IMG/VR virus record: IMGVR_UViG_3300042448_000350
Span: 1 to 29,511 of that record
Length of the DNA: 29,511 bases
Reading direction: 5' to 3' (one strand)
DNA from: a virus
In this document: piece by piece, positions 1 to 5,856 of the stretch
Numbering within the stretch: position 1 is the stretch's first letter
How the letters are laid out: each line of letters begins with the position of its first letter
Notes under the pieces: model-generated
Seen by the model: only the letters and a program-made list of their open reading frames with translations
Told to the model about the DNA's origin: nothing
Databases searched by the model: none
Position numbers and translations under genes: made by a program

Positions 1-23
1 AAAACCAGTAAACTTTTAGTCAT
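1..23 (-). CDS. 5' end of an unidentified gene, cut by the window edge
   Basis: An ATG at 23-21 is followed by in-frame codons reading MTKSLLV up to the window edge. It begins directly after the eight-T run that ends the hairpin at 24-69, so the hairpin would sit immediately in front of its start codon. Seven codons cannot identify a product. The call rests only on strand, position and the promoter and leader upstream; it may be a chance ATG after a terminator. Confidence 0.3.
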
Positions 24-69
24 AAAAAAAACCCTTTAGCGTTCGGGTGCAGCCTACTAACTAAAGAGT
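24..69 (-). terminator. Hairpin plus T8: terminator or attenuator
   Basis: In minus-strand RNA, ACUCUUUAG (69-61) pairs with CUAAAGGGU (39-31): nine pairs with one G-U, around a 21-base loop, followed by eight U residues (31-24). It would stop both the small-gene operon (128-1037) and any transcript started at 109-116. Because an ATG follows at once, it may act as a conditional attenuator. The long loop contains CTGCAC, which can pair with GTGCAG upstream at 100-95. Confidence 0.65.
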
Positions 70-108
70 TTATAATAATTTCCTTAATTTACCTCTGCAC
101 AGGTTTTA
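24..108 (-). ncRNA. Candidate structured leader RNA or small RNA
   Basis: A TAnnTTTG promoter element at 116-109 would start a transcript of about 80 bases that ends in the hairpin at 24-69. GTGCAG near its 5' end (100-95) is the exact complement of CTGCAC (52-47) in the hairpin loop, so a pseudoknot or an alternative antiterminated fold is possible. I recognise no known riboswitch or small-RNA family. It could be a cis-acting leader of the gene starting at 23, a free small RNA, or only a terminator. Confidence 0.35.
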
Positions 109-116
109 CAAATATA
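109..116 (-). promoter_or_regulatory. -7 promoter element TATATTTG before the leader RNA
   Basis: TATATTTG on the minus strand matches the Bacteroidota TAnnTTTG -7 consensus and lies 12 bases after the stop codon of the last small gene. The bases upstream (ATTAAAAAATAATTGT) resemble the core shared by the four stronger promoters in the window, but no clear TTG lies 19 bases upstream. It is a weaker match than the promoters at 25370 or 22804. Confidence 0.45.
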
Positions 117-127
117 ACAATTATTTT

Positions 128-235
128 TTAATCTGATTCGAAATTTTTATAATAATTATTTGATATGTTAACTTTTATTCTCCACCGTTTTAATTTACGG
201 TAGTCAATCTTTTGCTTTGCGTTGTATATTATCAT
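128..235 (-). CDS. Small basic protein, 35 aa, last gene of the tiny-gene operon
   Basis: The reading frame opens with ATG at 235-233, which overlaps the TAA of the preceding small gene (TAATG), and closes with TAA at 130-128. It starts MIIYNAKQKIDYRKL and is rich in Lys, Arg, Tyr and Asn, with no hydrophobic segment. No family is recognised. Support comes from strict start/stop coupling to its neighbour and from lying in a run of six such genes. A chance frame in A+T-rich DNA remains possible at this length. Confidence 0.45.
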   Translation of the reverse strand: MIIYNAKQKIDYRKLKRWRIKVNISNNYYKNFESD

Positions 236-321
236 TACCAATACTTAATTATAAAATGAATAACAATATACCAAAATATAAAACCTATTACAAACGGTAA
301 TAAACATCCTAAACGTTTCAT
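235..321 (-). CDS. 28-aa single-span membrane peptide
   Basis: ATG at 321-319 overlaps the TGA of the upstream gene (ATGA) and the TAA at 237-235 overlaps the next ATG. The peptide starts MKRLGCLLPF and is almost entirely one hydrophobic segment from about residue 5 to 25, with positive residues at the N-terminus (K2, R3) and near the end (K26). This is the look of a tiny bitopic membrane protein. The function is unknown; superinfection immunity or a host-membrane effect would fit its place in a terminal accessory cassette, but that is speculation. Confidence 0.5.
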   Translation of the reverse strand: MKRLGCLLPFVIGFIFWYIVIHFIIKYW

Positions 322-500
322 AGCTTTTCCAATTCAGTTACAACAGACTTCCAAAACACGATTTTATCTAAGTCTAAGGTTTCCCAAACATGAGAATGAG
401 CCAAATATATTGCTATCTTTTTAGCTGTTAACTGGTGTTTTATTTCTAAACCTACATAAATATCATCCATTAGGTTTATTGCTTTCTCTTTTGGTGTCAT
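318..500 (-). CDS. Hypothetical protein, 60 aa
   Basis: A small, probably helical soluble protein starting MTPKEKAINLMDDIYVGL. It has no membrane segment and no motif I recognise. It starts with ATG overlapping the upstream stop (ATGA at 500-497) and its own TGA overlaps the start of the 28-aa membrane peptide, so it is translated within the same coupled operon driven by the promoter at 1061-1090. Similar fragments are scattered in Flavobacteriia phages, but I assign no role. Confidence 0.65.
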   Translation of the reverse strand: MTPKEKAINLMDDIYVGLEIKHQLTAKKIAIYLAHSHVWETLDLDKIVFWKSVVTELEKL

Positions 501-724
501 ACGTTTGATTTTACTATTACTGAATCCGTGTTTACAATCTTAAAAGTACGCAATTTTCTGTATTCTTGTTTAAATTGTACTAATCGCATCCCTTTATCTG
601 TTTTACAAACTTTCTCAAAGTATTCTTTTCCCTTAGTGACTTCTTTATAAACACGATTCAATACTTGTTGTAAGTCCTCAGGAGTAGTATATTCAAATGT
701 ACAAGTAACTTCTTTCGTTTTCAT
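497..724 (-). CDS. Hypothetical protein, 75 aa
   Basis: Starts MKTKEVTCTFEYTTPEDLQQ, with an apparent beta strand followed by a helix (about residues 15-45) rich in Lys and Glu, then a short strand-rich end. It is joined to both neighbours by ATGA overlaps (724-721 and 500-497). No domain is recognised. The compact alpha/beta pattern and charge suggest a soluble small host-directed or regulatory protein, but nothing in the sequence gives a function. Confidence 0.65.
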   Translation of the reverse strand: MKTKEVTCTFEYTTPEDLQQVLNRVYKEVTKGKEYFEKVCKTDKGMRLVQFKQEYRKLRTFKIVNTDSVIVKSNV

Positions 725-894
725 ATACGATAGTATTTATTTGTTTCTGAATCATACCTAACATTGTATGCTTTTGCATGGCAAATCTTTAAATATAACT
801 CCATGTTAAACTTACCTATGTTTTTTTTCTCTTGGTCTTTCCAATATCTAATAATCTCTATCAAAGTTGGATTGCTTTTTTTAGGCTCTCTCAT
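721..894 (-). CDS. Hypothetical protein, 57 aa
   Basis: I take the ATG at 894-892 as the start because it overlaps the TGA of the upstream membrane protein (ATGA), as elsewhere in this operon. A longer TTG-started form beginning at 915 lies inside that upstream gene and is less likely. The protein starts MREPKKSNPTLIEIIRYWKD, is basic and helical in its first half, and ends NKYYRI. No family is recognised. It overlaps the next gene by ATGA at 724-721. Confidence 0.6.
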   Translation of the reverse strand: MREPKKSNPTLIEIIRYWKDQEKKNIGKFNMELYLKICHAKAYNVRYDSETNKYYRI

Positions 895-1037
895 CGCATG
901 AATTTTAAAATACAATACAATGCTCCAACGATAGCGAAAAGTATCACTGGAAAGCCTAAAAACGTGTAAATAACGTCTTTGTGTTCATCTGTTGTCGGTT
1001 TAACATCGTCCAACAAGTTGTTTAATCTGTTTTTCAT
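891..1037 (-). CDS. 48-aa single-span membrane protein, first gene of the tiny-gene operon
   Basis: ATG at 1037-1035, TGA at 893-891. The N-terminal half (MKNRLNNLLDDVKPTT...) is charged and soluble. Residues about 24-44 form one hydrophobic segment (TFLGFPVILFAIVGALYCIL), followed by a short basic tail KFMR, which predicts a cytoplasmic C-terminus. It is the first gene after the promoter at 1061-1090, with a leader of about 20 bases carrying the shared AAACAATTAAA element. Role unknown; a second holin or antiholin is one possibility given the lysis cassette just upstream, though the separate promoter argues for a different function. Confidence 0.6.
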   Translation of the reverse strand: MKNRLNNLLDDVKPTTDEHKDVIYTFLGFPVILFAIVGALYCILKFMR

Positions 1038-1060
1038 AACTTAAATTTTAATTGTTTCAG

Positions 1061-1090
1061 CAAATATACTATTCTTTTTAATATAAGTTA
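1061..1090 (-). promoter_or_regulatory. Promoter A, for the tiny-gene operon
   Basis: Minus-strand TATATTTG (1068-1061) matches TAnnTTTG and is preceded by the 17-base TATATTAAAAAGAATAG (1085-1069), which also occurs at 25379-25395 and 25810-25826. No good TTG sits 19 bases upstream. The leader toward the ATG at 1037 contains AAACAATTAAAA, shared with the other three promoters. It follows the late-operon terminator at 1119-1146, so the small genes form an independent unit. Confidence 0.7.
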
Positions 1091-1118
1091 CGTTTTTTAA
1101 CAATTATTTTTCAGACAA

Positions 1119-1146
1119 TAAAAAAACCCCTACTTTTTATAGGGGT
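1119..1146 (-). terminator. Rho-independent terminator of the late operon
   Basis: In minus-strand RNA, ACCCCUA (1146-1140) pairs perfectly with UAGGGGU (1132-1126) around a seven-base loop, followed by a run of U residues (1126-1121). It lies about 50 bases after the last lysis-cassette gene and before promoter A, so it is the natural end of the late transcript. Confidence 0.85.
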
Positions 1147-1187
1147 CTTTCAGTTAAAACAATTAAACCAAATTATGATTAGATATG

Positions 1188-1195
1188 CAAATATA
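1188..1195 (-). promoter_or_regulatory. Possible promoter element for a short terminator-ended RNA
   Basis: TATATTTG on the minus strand lies at the 3' end of the gene at 1198-1419, with AAAAGAATTAAATAGTT upstream, a loose match to the shared promoter core. A transcript from here would be only about 65 bases and would end at the terminator at 1119-1146. It could be a 3'-UTR-derived small RNA, or a chance match in A+T-rich DNA. No TTG is seen at the expected distance. Confidence 0.25.
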
Positions 1196-1197
1196 AA

Positions 1198-1419
1198 CTA
1201 TTTAATTCTTTTAGTAATCACTTTCGCAATTATTTTACCTATGAATTTCAGTAAGCCACCTTGTGCGTCAACTTTCACCTCAACGTTATCGGTGGTCTTA
1301 CTTACTTCTATATCTAAGTTTTTAGTATCTATATCTACTTTCGTGTTTCCGTCTTTGCGTTCTACATTAACATCTACGTTTTGCGTATCAACTTCTACTT
1401 TTAAATTCTTTTTAGCCAT
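1198..1419 (-). CDS. Small lysis-associated protein with cationic amphipathic C-terminal helix (disruptin-like candidate)
   Basis: 73 aa. Residues 1-52 alternate hydrophobic and charged residues (VEVD, VDVNVE, VDID, LDIEV, VEVKVD), suggesting repeated short beta strands. After a GG hinge, the last 18 residues are LLKFIGKIIAKVITKRIK: lysines fall every fourth position (3, 7, 11, 15 of the segment), hydrophobic residues fill the other face, and net charge is +6. This is the pattern of a membrane-disrupting helix. The gene directly follows the endolysin (TAATG overlap) and precedes the late terminator, so it belongs to the lysis cassette. Phage phiKT disruptin is a known cationic peptide that breaks the outer membrane; similarity here is in character only. 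A membrane-anchored structural protein is an alternative. Confidence 0.6.
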   Translation of the reverse strand: MAKKNLKVEVDTQNVDVNVERKDGNTKVDIDTKNLDIEVSKTTDNVEVKVDAQGGLLKFIGKIIAKVITKRIK

Positions 1420-1865
1420 TATTTAATAAATTTAGTATATACTGATTTTCCTTTAATCTTTGTCATTCTTAATGCTTCCTTTCGGTTTCCACTTGATTTG
1501 TAGCTTATATGAAACCAACCCGCCTGTGTTTCTGTTCCACCCTCAAATATAGCTTGGTCAAAATCTAAATTCTCAATTATCCAAACAAATAATTCTTTGT
1601 CATGTAAATCTAAGTCCATTGCCTCACCTTTGCAATGCTGAGATGACTTTGCCCCACCGATAACTTTATTTAATAACGTTGAACGAAAACCCGAATTGAT
1701 TTTAATTGGCCCACCTACCTTTTTTCTAATAGGCTCAAACACTTTCTCACAAAGTAATTTAGCTTTTACAGTTTCGCTTTCATTCATCTTATTTAAGATG
1801 CTATGCTTTGTCGCTGATTCCGACCTTTCAAATTCAACAAGCGATACGTGTTCAGATAGTTTCAT
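1419..1865 (-). CDS. Endolysin, M15-family peptidase
   Basis: 148 aa zinc peptidase of the M15 (VanY / M15_3) group, which cuts peptide cross-links in murein. The fold signature is clear: INSGFRS at 56-62, then SSQHCKGEAMDLD at 74-86, giving the first metal ligands H77 and D84, and GWFHISY at 116-122, giving H119. No signal peptide is visible, so export would depend on the holin. The start overlaps the holin candidate by 14 bases, and the stop overlaps the next ATG. Phage M15 enzymes act as D-Ala-D-Ala carboxypeptidases or L-Ala-D-Glu endopeptidases; which applies here cannot be told from the sequence. Confidence 0.9.
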   Translation of the reverse strand: MKLSEHVSLVEFERSESATKHSILNKMNESETVKAKLLCEKVFEPIRKKVGGPIKINSGFRSTLLNKVIGGAKSSQHCKGEAMDLDLHDKELFVWIIENLDFDQAIFEGGTETQAGWFHISYKSSGNRKEALRMTKIKGKSVYTKFIK

Positions 1866-2094
1866 CTTCTAATTCGTTTTTCGGTAAAATTGCATAAAAA
1901 TTATTAAATAAACCTTGTTTGTTTTTTTCAGTTTGTTCAATCAATGCTGTTTTACCATAACAATCATATAATCGTTGTTTAAGTTCTTGAACTTCGGTAT
2001 GGGTGTACCATAACCATATTGCCAAAACTCCCGTTGCCCCTTGTTTTTTAATCACGTCTAAAAGTTCGTTTAGATTTATCATTTTTTTATTCAT
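1852..2094 (-). CDS. Probable holin, BhlA/UviB-like
   Basis: 80 aa. After a short polar start (MNKKMINLNELLDVIKKQ) comes one short hydrophobic stretch, GATGVLAIWLWYTHTEV (about 19-35), then a charged helix containing VQELKQRLYDCY. This layout of one N-terminal membrane segment before a charged helix resembles BhlA/UviB-type holins. Its position immediately before the endolysin, with overlapping frames, strongly supports a lysis role. The membrane segment is shorter than typical, and a tail-tip or adaptor role cannot be excluded. Confidence 0.6.
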   Translation of the reverse strand: MNKKMINLNELLDVIKKQGATGVLAIWLWYTHTEVQELKQRLYDCYGKTALIEQTEKNKQGLFNNFYAILPKNELEDETI

Positions 2095-2321
2095 TGTTCT
2101 GTTGTTATTTCAAAAGTTGTTGGTTGTCCTAATATCATTTCAATGCTATCATCAAAAACTATATACCAAAATATAGGTGTATCAAGTTCTGCTGTTTGAT
2201 AATCTACCCAGTATTGAGTAATATCATCTGGAGCTTTTGGTAATCCGTAATAATCAGCACAAGATTTTCGTGCGTCTATTGCATCTTGTTCATTCGTGTA
2301 TTTGTAGCCTGTTATTTCCAT
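2091..2321 (-). CDS. Hypothetical protein between fibre and holin, 76 aa
   Basis: I place the start at the ATG at 2321-2319, which overlaps the TAA of the fibre gene (TAATG); a TTG five codons earlier is less likely. The protein starts MEITGYKYTNEQDAIDARKS and contains DDITQYWVDYQTAELD and an aromatic strand FWYIVFDDS, giving an acidic alpha/beta protein. Comparable short proteins accompany tail-fibre genes in Bacteroidota phages, so a fibre-associated or chaperone role is possible. Its stop overlaps the holin start (ATGA). Confidence 0.65.
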   Translation of the reverse strand: MEITGYKYTNEQDAIDARKSCADYYGLPKAPDDITQYWVDYQTAELDTPIFWYIVFDDSIEMILGQPTTFEITTEQ

Positions 2322-3502
2322 TAGTATATTGTCCAATAATTGTTAGCATTTGTTTCAATTCCAGTTCTATTACTTTCTTGGTCACTCGCCCAATAAACTT
2401 CTTCTTGTTTGTACCCAACTGTTGTAACTGTTGAAAACGCTCCAAATTGACTTATTGCGTTGGCTGTTCCAGAACTTGTGCCAGTTGTTAAAGCTGTATT
2501 ATTTAGCCAACATTTTACGTTATTACTCGAATCCCTTAACACTGTCATAATTAATTTACCTGTTGACGTATTACTTGCTGAATGAGTAGCTGTTCCTGTA
2601 CCGTATGCTGAGGATATTGAATTATTAGCATCCCAACATCCTATTTTTGGAGTAACTGCATTTGCCCCAATACCGTAAATCCTTGTACCCGTTGTAGTTC
2701 TATTAAACACCCCAAGTTTAAAATGTGTTTGTGTCATTGTAATTGATGAACCTAAGGCATATGAATCACTACTCCATAAAGACGATATTTTACCACTCAC
2801 TGGATCCGTAATCATTGAACCACTTGAAACAATTTGAGCTTGATTAGTAGCTGTTGCTTGTGTTGAATTATTTGTGTTTCCCGATTGGTCGTACCACGTT
2901 GTTATAAAACCATTACCAGCACCGCAAAAAGTAAGTAATGAAGCAGTATCTAAAAGATTATTTACAAATCCAAAATCTTGTTCTGTATTATCACTTGAAC
3001 GTCTTACTCTAATTACATTTCCTGTATAAGCAGAACGTAGCTTTCTAAGTGAATAAGCAACTGATGCACTTGGGTAACTATCTAATAAACCAGTAAAAGC
3101 ACTTGTAGGAGTTACGGTATTTGAATCAGCATTTGAACTCCCTAAAGCATTCGTAGCTGTTACCGTACATTTAATTGACTGTCCTACATCAGCAGTTACT
3201 AAGGTATATGTTGAATTTGTAGCACTTCCGATATTACTACCGTTTCGTTTCCATTGATAAGTATATGTAGGTGTTCCCGTCCATGTTCCCGTTGAACAAG
3301 TTAATGTTTGTCCCTCTTGTGCTGTTCCTGTAATTGCAGGTGCAACCGTATTAGTAGGGGCATTCCCACCGTCTATATCAGTTGCTCCACTCCATGAACT
3401 AATATGTGATTTTCCCCAAGAAATACTATTGTTAATAGCACCTTGTCCCCAACCTATATTATTATTTGCAGCACCATCTCCCCAACCGTTACTATTTGCC
3501 AT
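2321..3502 (-). CDS. Receptor-binding tail fibre/adhesin: Trp-Gly repeats, Ig-like domain, arabinofuranosidase-B-like domain
   Basis: 393 aa in three parts. Residues 6-37 hold three Trp-Gly units (NGWGDGA, IGWGQGA, ISWGKSH), probably an attachment region. Residues about 50-132 form an Ig-like domain of the bacterial adhesin type, with PAITGTAQEGQTLTCS, TYQWKRNGS and a two-cysteine pair. From about 143, AYSLRKLRSAYTGNVIRVRR, DFGF, FCGAGNGFITTWYDQSG and QAQIV match the concanavalin-like part of alpha-L-arabinofuranosidase B, a fold that recurs in phage tail proteins where it probably binds glycans. Ser, Thr and Asn are very abundant. It lies last in the structural module, directly before lysis. 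Whether it is catalytic is unknown. Confidence 0.8.
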   Translation of the reverse strand: MANSNGWGDGAANNNIGWGQGAINNSISWGKSHISSWSGATDIDGGNAPTNTVAPAITGTAQEGQTLTCSTGTWTGTPTYTYQWKRNGSNIGSATNSTYTLVTADVGQSIKCTVTATNALGSSNADSNTVTPTSAFTGLLDSYPSASVAYSLRKLRSAYTGNVIRVRRSSDNTEQDFGFVNNLLDTASLLTFCGAGNGFITTWYDQSGNTNNSTQATATNQAQIVSSGSMITDPVSGKISSLWSSDSYALGSSITMTQTHFKLGVFNRTTTGTRIYGIGANAVTPKIGCWDANNSISSAYGTGTATHSASNTSTGKLIMTVLRDSSNNVKCWLNNTALTTGTSSGTANAISQFGAFSTVTTVGYKQEEVYWASDQESNRTGIETNANNYWTIY

Positions 3503-3593
3503 TTTTTACTTCTTTTTGTTTAGTTAAATAAATCATTAACTTTTTTATGTTTTCCTGTTTAGGAGTATATTTCTTTACTTTTATAGAATCCAT
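3492..3593 (-). CDS. Possible 33-aa basic protein bridging connector and fibre genes
   Basis: ATG at 3593-3591 lies inside the last codons of the connector gene, and TAG at 3494-3492 lies inside the first codons of the fibre gene. The frame starts MDSIKVKKYTPKQENIKK and is strongly basic and helical. It exactly fills the only gap between these genes, which fits the tight packing of the rest of the operon. No family is recognised, and a chance frame of 33 codons is quite possible. Confidence 0.4.
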   Translation of the reverse strand: MDSIKVKKYTPKQENIKKLMIYLTKQKEVKNGK

Positions 3594-4093
3594 CCACCGT
3601 AATTATTAATGTCACTTGGGTAAATATCCCCGTTTACATTTGCATTGTATTCTGGGAATAGGTCTTGATTATAAATTATATAACTTATAAATCTATCCGT
3701 ATATTCTTTCGCTATATTCGAGTATTTGTTTATTAAAAAGTCAACTTCGAGTTTATCTACGTTTTCCGAGTTTTCAGAACTATGCTTGTATATTCCTTTG
3801 TTTGCTATCGTATAAGCAGCATTTGGTAAATACTCAACCATGCTCCAATAAATAAGCATTGGCTTAACGTATATTTCTAATAGGTCTTTATAGTCACTAA
3901 AAGCAGGGTCATCTATATCTCCATTTAATACTAAATCTTTAATCTTAGTTAGTAATTTAGTTCCTAAGTAATTCTCTATATGAATGTCTTGAGCTATTTT
4001 TATAAACTGAATAAATTTATCCGTATCCGTGTTTCCGTTTAATGCTGTTAAACGTACTAAGTCATCCCTTGTTATTAATAAAGCTTCTGCCAT
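3581..4093 (-). CDS. Head-tail connector/head completion-like protein
   Basis: 170 aa, mostly helical. It has IKIAQDIHIENYLGTKLLTKIK (about 31-52, the centre of a long helix), a DYKDLLEIYVKP helix and YWSMVEYLPNAAYTIANKG, a pattern I associate with DUF6712-like adaptor proteins that lie beside portal genes in Bacteroidota phages and correspond to gp6-type connectors. Its ATG overlaps the portal stop codon (TAATG at 4093). It should sit under the portal ring, but this rests on family resemblance and context. Confidence 0.65.
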   Translation of the reverse strand: MAEALLITRDDLVRLTALNGNTDTDKFIQFIKIAQDIHIENYLGTKLLTKIKDLVLNGDIDDPAFSDYKDLLEIYVKPMLIYWSMVEYLPNAAYTIANKGIYKHSSENSENVDKLEVDFLINKYSNIAKEYTDRFISYIIYNQDLFPEYNANVNGDIYPSDINNYGGWIL

Positions 4094-5856
4094 TATTTCC
4101 CGTATATTTTATTAGTTGGTAAAAACCCGTTATAAGGCATATCTTTTGGAAGTGTACTAACTTTAGGTTCGTTTTTAACTACATAACCTAATTTTTCAGC
4201 TTTACGAACTGCTACTCTTTTAGCTTTTGGGCTATTAACATCTATTCCAGTACCCTCAAAACTTGCATACACTTGTTTATTCCACCTATGATTGCAATTA
4301 CCACCACCTTTATATAACCAAATTGAATATAAATCAGCTCCCTCTGGTCCCCAACCTGCATTAACAGCTTGTGTACTCATTCTTAAAATATCTTCTTTAC
4401 GGTAAATCTTTTTAGCTAACATCATTTTGCGACAAAACTCTCTTGAATCTGTTGTAGTATTACCTTGATAAACATAACGTGTTATGAATTTAACACCGTC
4501 TATATTTTCGTCTTGTGTACTTTTTGAATTAGGAAACGCAGAACCCGTTGAAACAAGGTTAACTACTTTACTTAATAAACTTTGTTTTGGCTCTTTAGAA
4601 AGTGTTTCGTTCTCGCTATCATCATTATCATAATCAACAGGGCTTTCGTCTATTAGAAGCCAATTTTCGTTTGGGTCTTCTCCTAAGTCAATTAACGATT
4701 GAGCAACAACAGAATCTTTACTTAACATCGTTCCCGTTTCTTCTGCTACTTGTTCCTCAGTTTGTGCGTTTTCAACATCCGTAAATTCTAAAGGTTGTAA
4801 TGTTCTAAAAGCTAATTTAAGCGATATTCCATTAAAAGCTAATATCTTATCTAAGTTAGTTATTAAAATGTCTTGAAACGGTTTAATAACCATGTTATCA
4901 AATAATATAAAACTATTTTTTAACTCATCTGCGTTACTTGAAAAGCCATTACTTGAAGCAATACCAAATAATAAAGGAGAAGTTACGTTATGCCCTAACA
5001 TTATTTTGCGTAAACACTCCTCACTTAAATATGTATAATGGTCTGGAGCATCGTTTAACGGTATATCCTCAACACTTGTTCGTGTTTCTACATTGTCGTT
5101 AAAACTTACTATAACTTTACGACCTTGTGAGCCTGTTAATTTCCCTAATACTTGGCTTGTGATTTGGTCTTGTTGTTCGGGTGTTGGAACACCGTTATTA
5201 AAGTTTACAATCTTAGTCCCAGAAAAACTATTTTGAACTTCATTGATTAAATAGTTAGCTACTTCTTCTTCTAACATTGCGTAACTTAACGCACCTTGAT
5301 AATCAACGTAACTAAAGTATTTCATGCCTATTGAATAAGGCTTAATATAAAGTATCTCTACTTCATTATTTGAAAACCCAAAAGCATCAAATCGCTTAGG
5401 TGGGAATTTGCGTATATCTTCCCAATTATCAGAATAATAATATGCTTCTATTTCTCCGTCTTTATTACACTTTTCAGGTGCTAATAACTGTACTGGAATA
5501 TGATATGCTTTAATTATTTTTTTATGGTCTTTAGTGTAATGAACTTGAATAGCACACTGCCCTAAAGCCTTTAATTCAAATGCTAACTTTCTTAAACAAT
5601 CTTGATTGAATAAGGTCATCATTTGAGCATACTCATTTGGCTTTTTATTAGCATCTAAAGCAAACAATCCACGACCGTAAATTAATCGGCTTATATTGTT
5701 TATAATTGCGTTATTAGTTGTTGAATTTTTATACCTATCAATAAGGAAATTAAAATAAGAATTTGATTCCCCGTATGTAACCCAATCTTCTCTTTTGGAT
5801 TCCACGACTTCTGGTGCTTCGTATTTTGCTAAATCTATTATATGTAGGTTATTCAT
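4093..5856 (-). CDS. Portal protein with C-terminal Mu F-like minor-head segment
   Basis: 587 aa. Residues 1 to about 390 look like a portal: an opening segment with SREDW-like charged start, TTNNAIINNISRLIYGRGL, LSYAMLEEEVANYLINEVQNSFSG and a long helix-rich stem with SSNADELKNSFILFDNMV. After an acidic, low-complexity linker (about 405-455) a separate module follows, with DSREFCRKMM, KIYRKEDILRMS, WGPEGADLYSIW and GGNCNHRW. The Cys/His spacing resembles the C-terminal motif of Mu F-like head morphogenesis proteins. The protein would form the DNA entry channel and may carry its own morphogenesis domain. No separate Mu F gene is seen. Unusually, the gene lies downstream of the capsid gene. 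Confidence 0.75.
   Translation of the reverse strand: MNNLHIIDLAKYEAPEVVESKREDWVTYGESNSYFNFLIDRYKNSTTNNAIINNISRLIYGRGLFALDANKKPNEYAQMMTLFNQDCLRKLAFELKALGQCAIQVHYTKDHKKIIKAYHIPVQLLAPEKCNKDGEIEAYYYSDNWEDIRKFPPKRFDAFGFSNNEVEILYIKPYSIGMKYFSYVDYQGALSYAMLEEEVANYLINEVQNSFSGTKIVNFNNGVPTPEQQDQITSQVLGKLTGSQGRKVIVSFNDNVETRTSVEDIPLNDAPDHYTYLSEECLRKIMLGHNVTSPLLFGIASSNGFSSNADELKNSFILFDNMVIKPFQDILITNLDKILAFNGISLKLAFRTLQPLEFTDVENAQTEEQVAEETGTMLSKDSVVAQSLIDLGEDPNENWLLIDESPVDYDNDDSENETLSKEPKQSLLSKVVNLVSTGSAFPNSKSTQDENIDGVKFITRYVYQGNTTTDSREFCRKMMLAKKIYRKEDILRMSTQAVNAGWGPEGADLYSIWLYKGGGNCNHRWNKQVYASFEGTGIDVNSPKAKRVAVRKAEKLGYVVKNEPKVSTLPKDMPYNGFLPTNKIYGK

Noticed and set aside
24-108. preQ1 or other known riboswitch
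   Set aside because: The pseudoknot-like pairing suggested it, but the sequence does not match the conserved bases of preQ1-I or other classes I can recall, so only a generic structured leader is claimed.
1175-1426. Open frame on the plus strand across the lysis gene end
   Set aside because: It is the complement of the 73-aa lysis-associated gene; Ser/Thr/Phe-rich low-complexity translation, with no promoter on that strand.
2237-2434. Plus-strand frame with Cys/Phe-rich hydrophobic translation
   Set aside because: Covers the junction of two well-coupled minus-strand genes, with no start signals on the plus strand.
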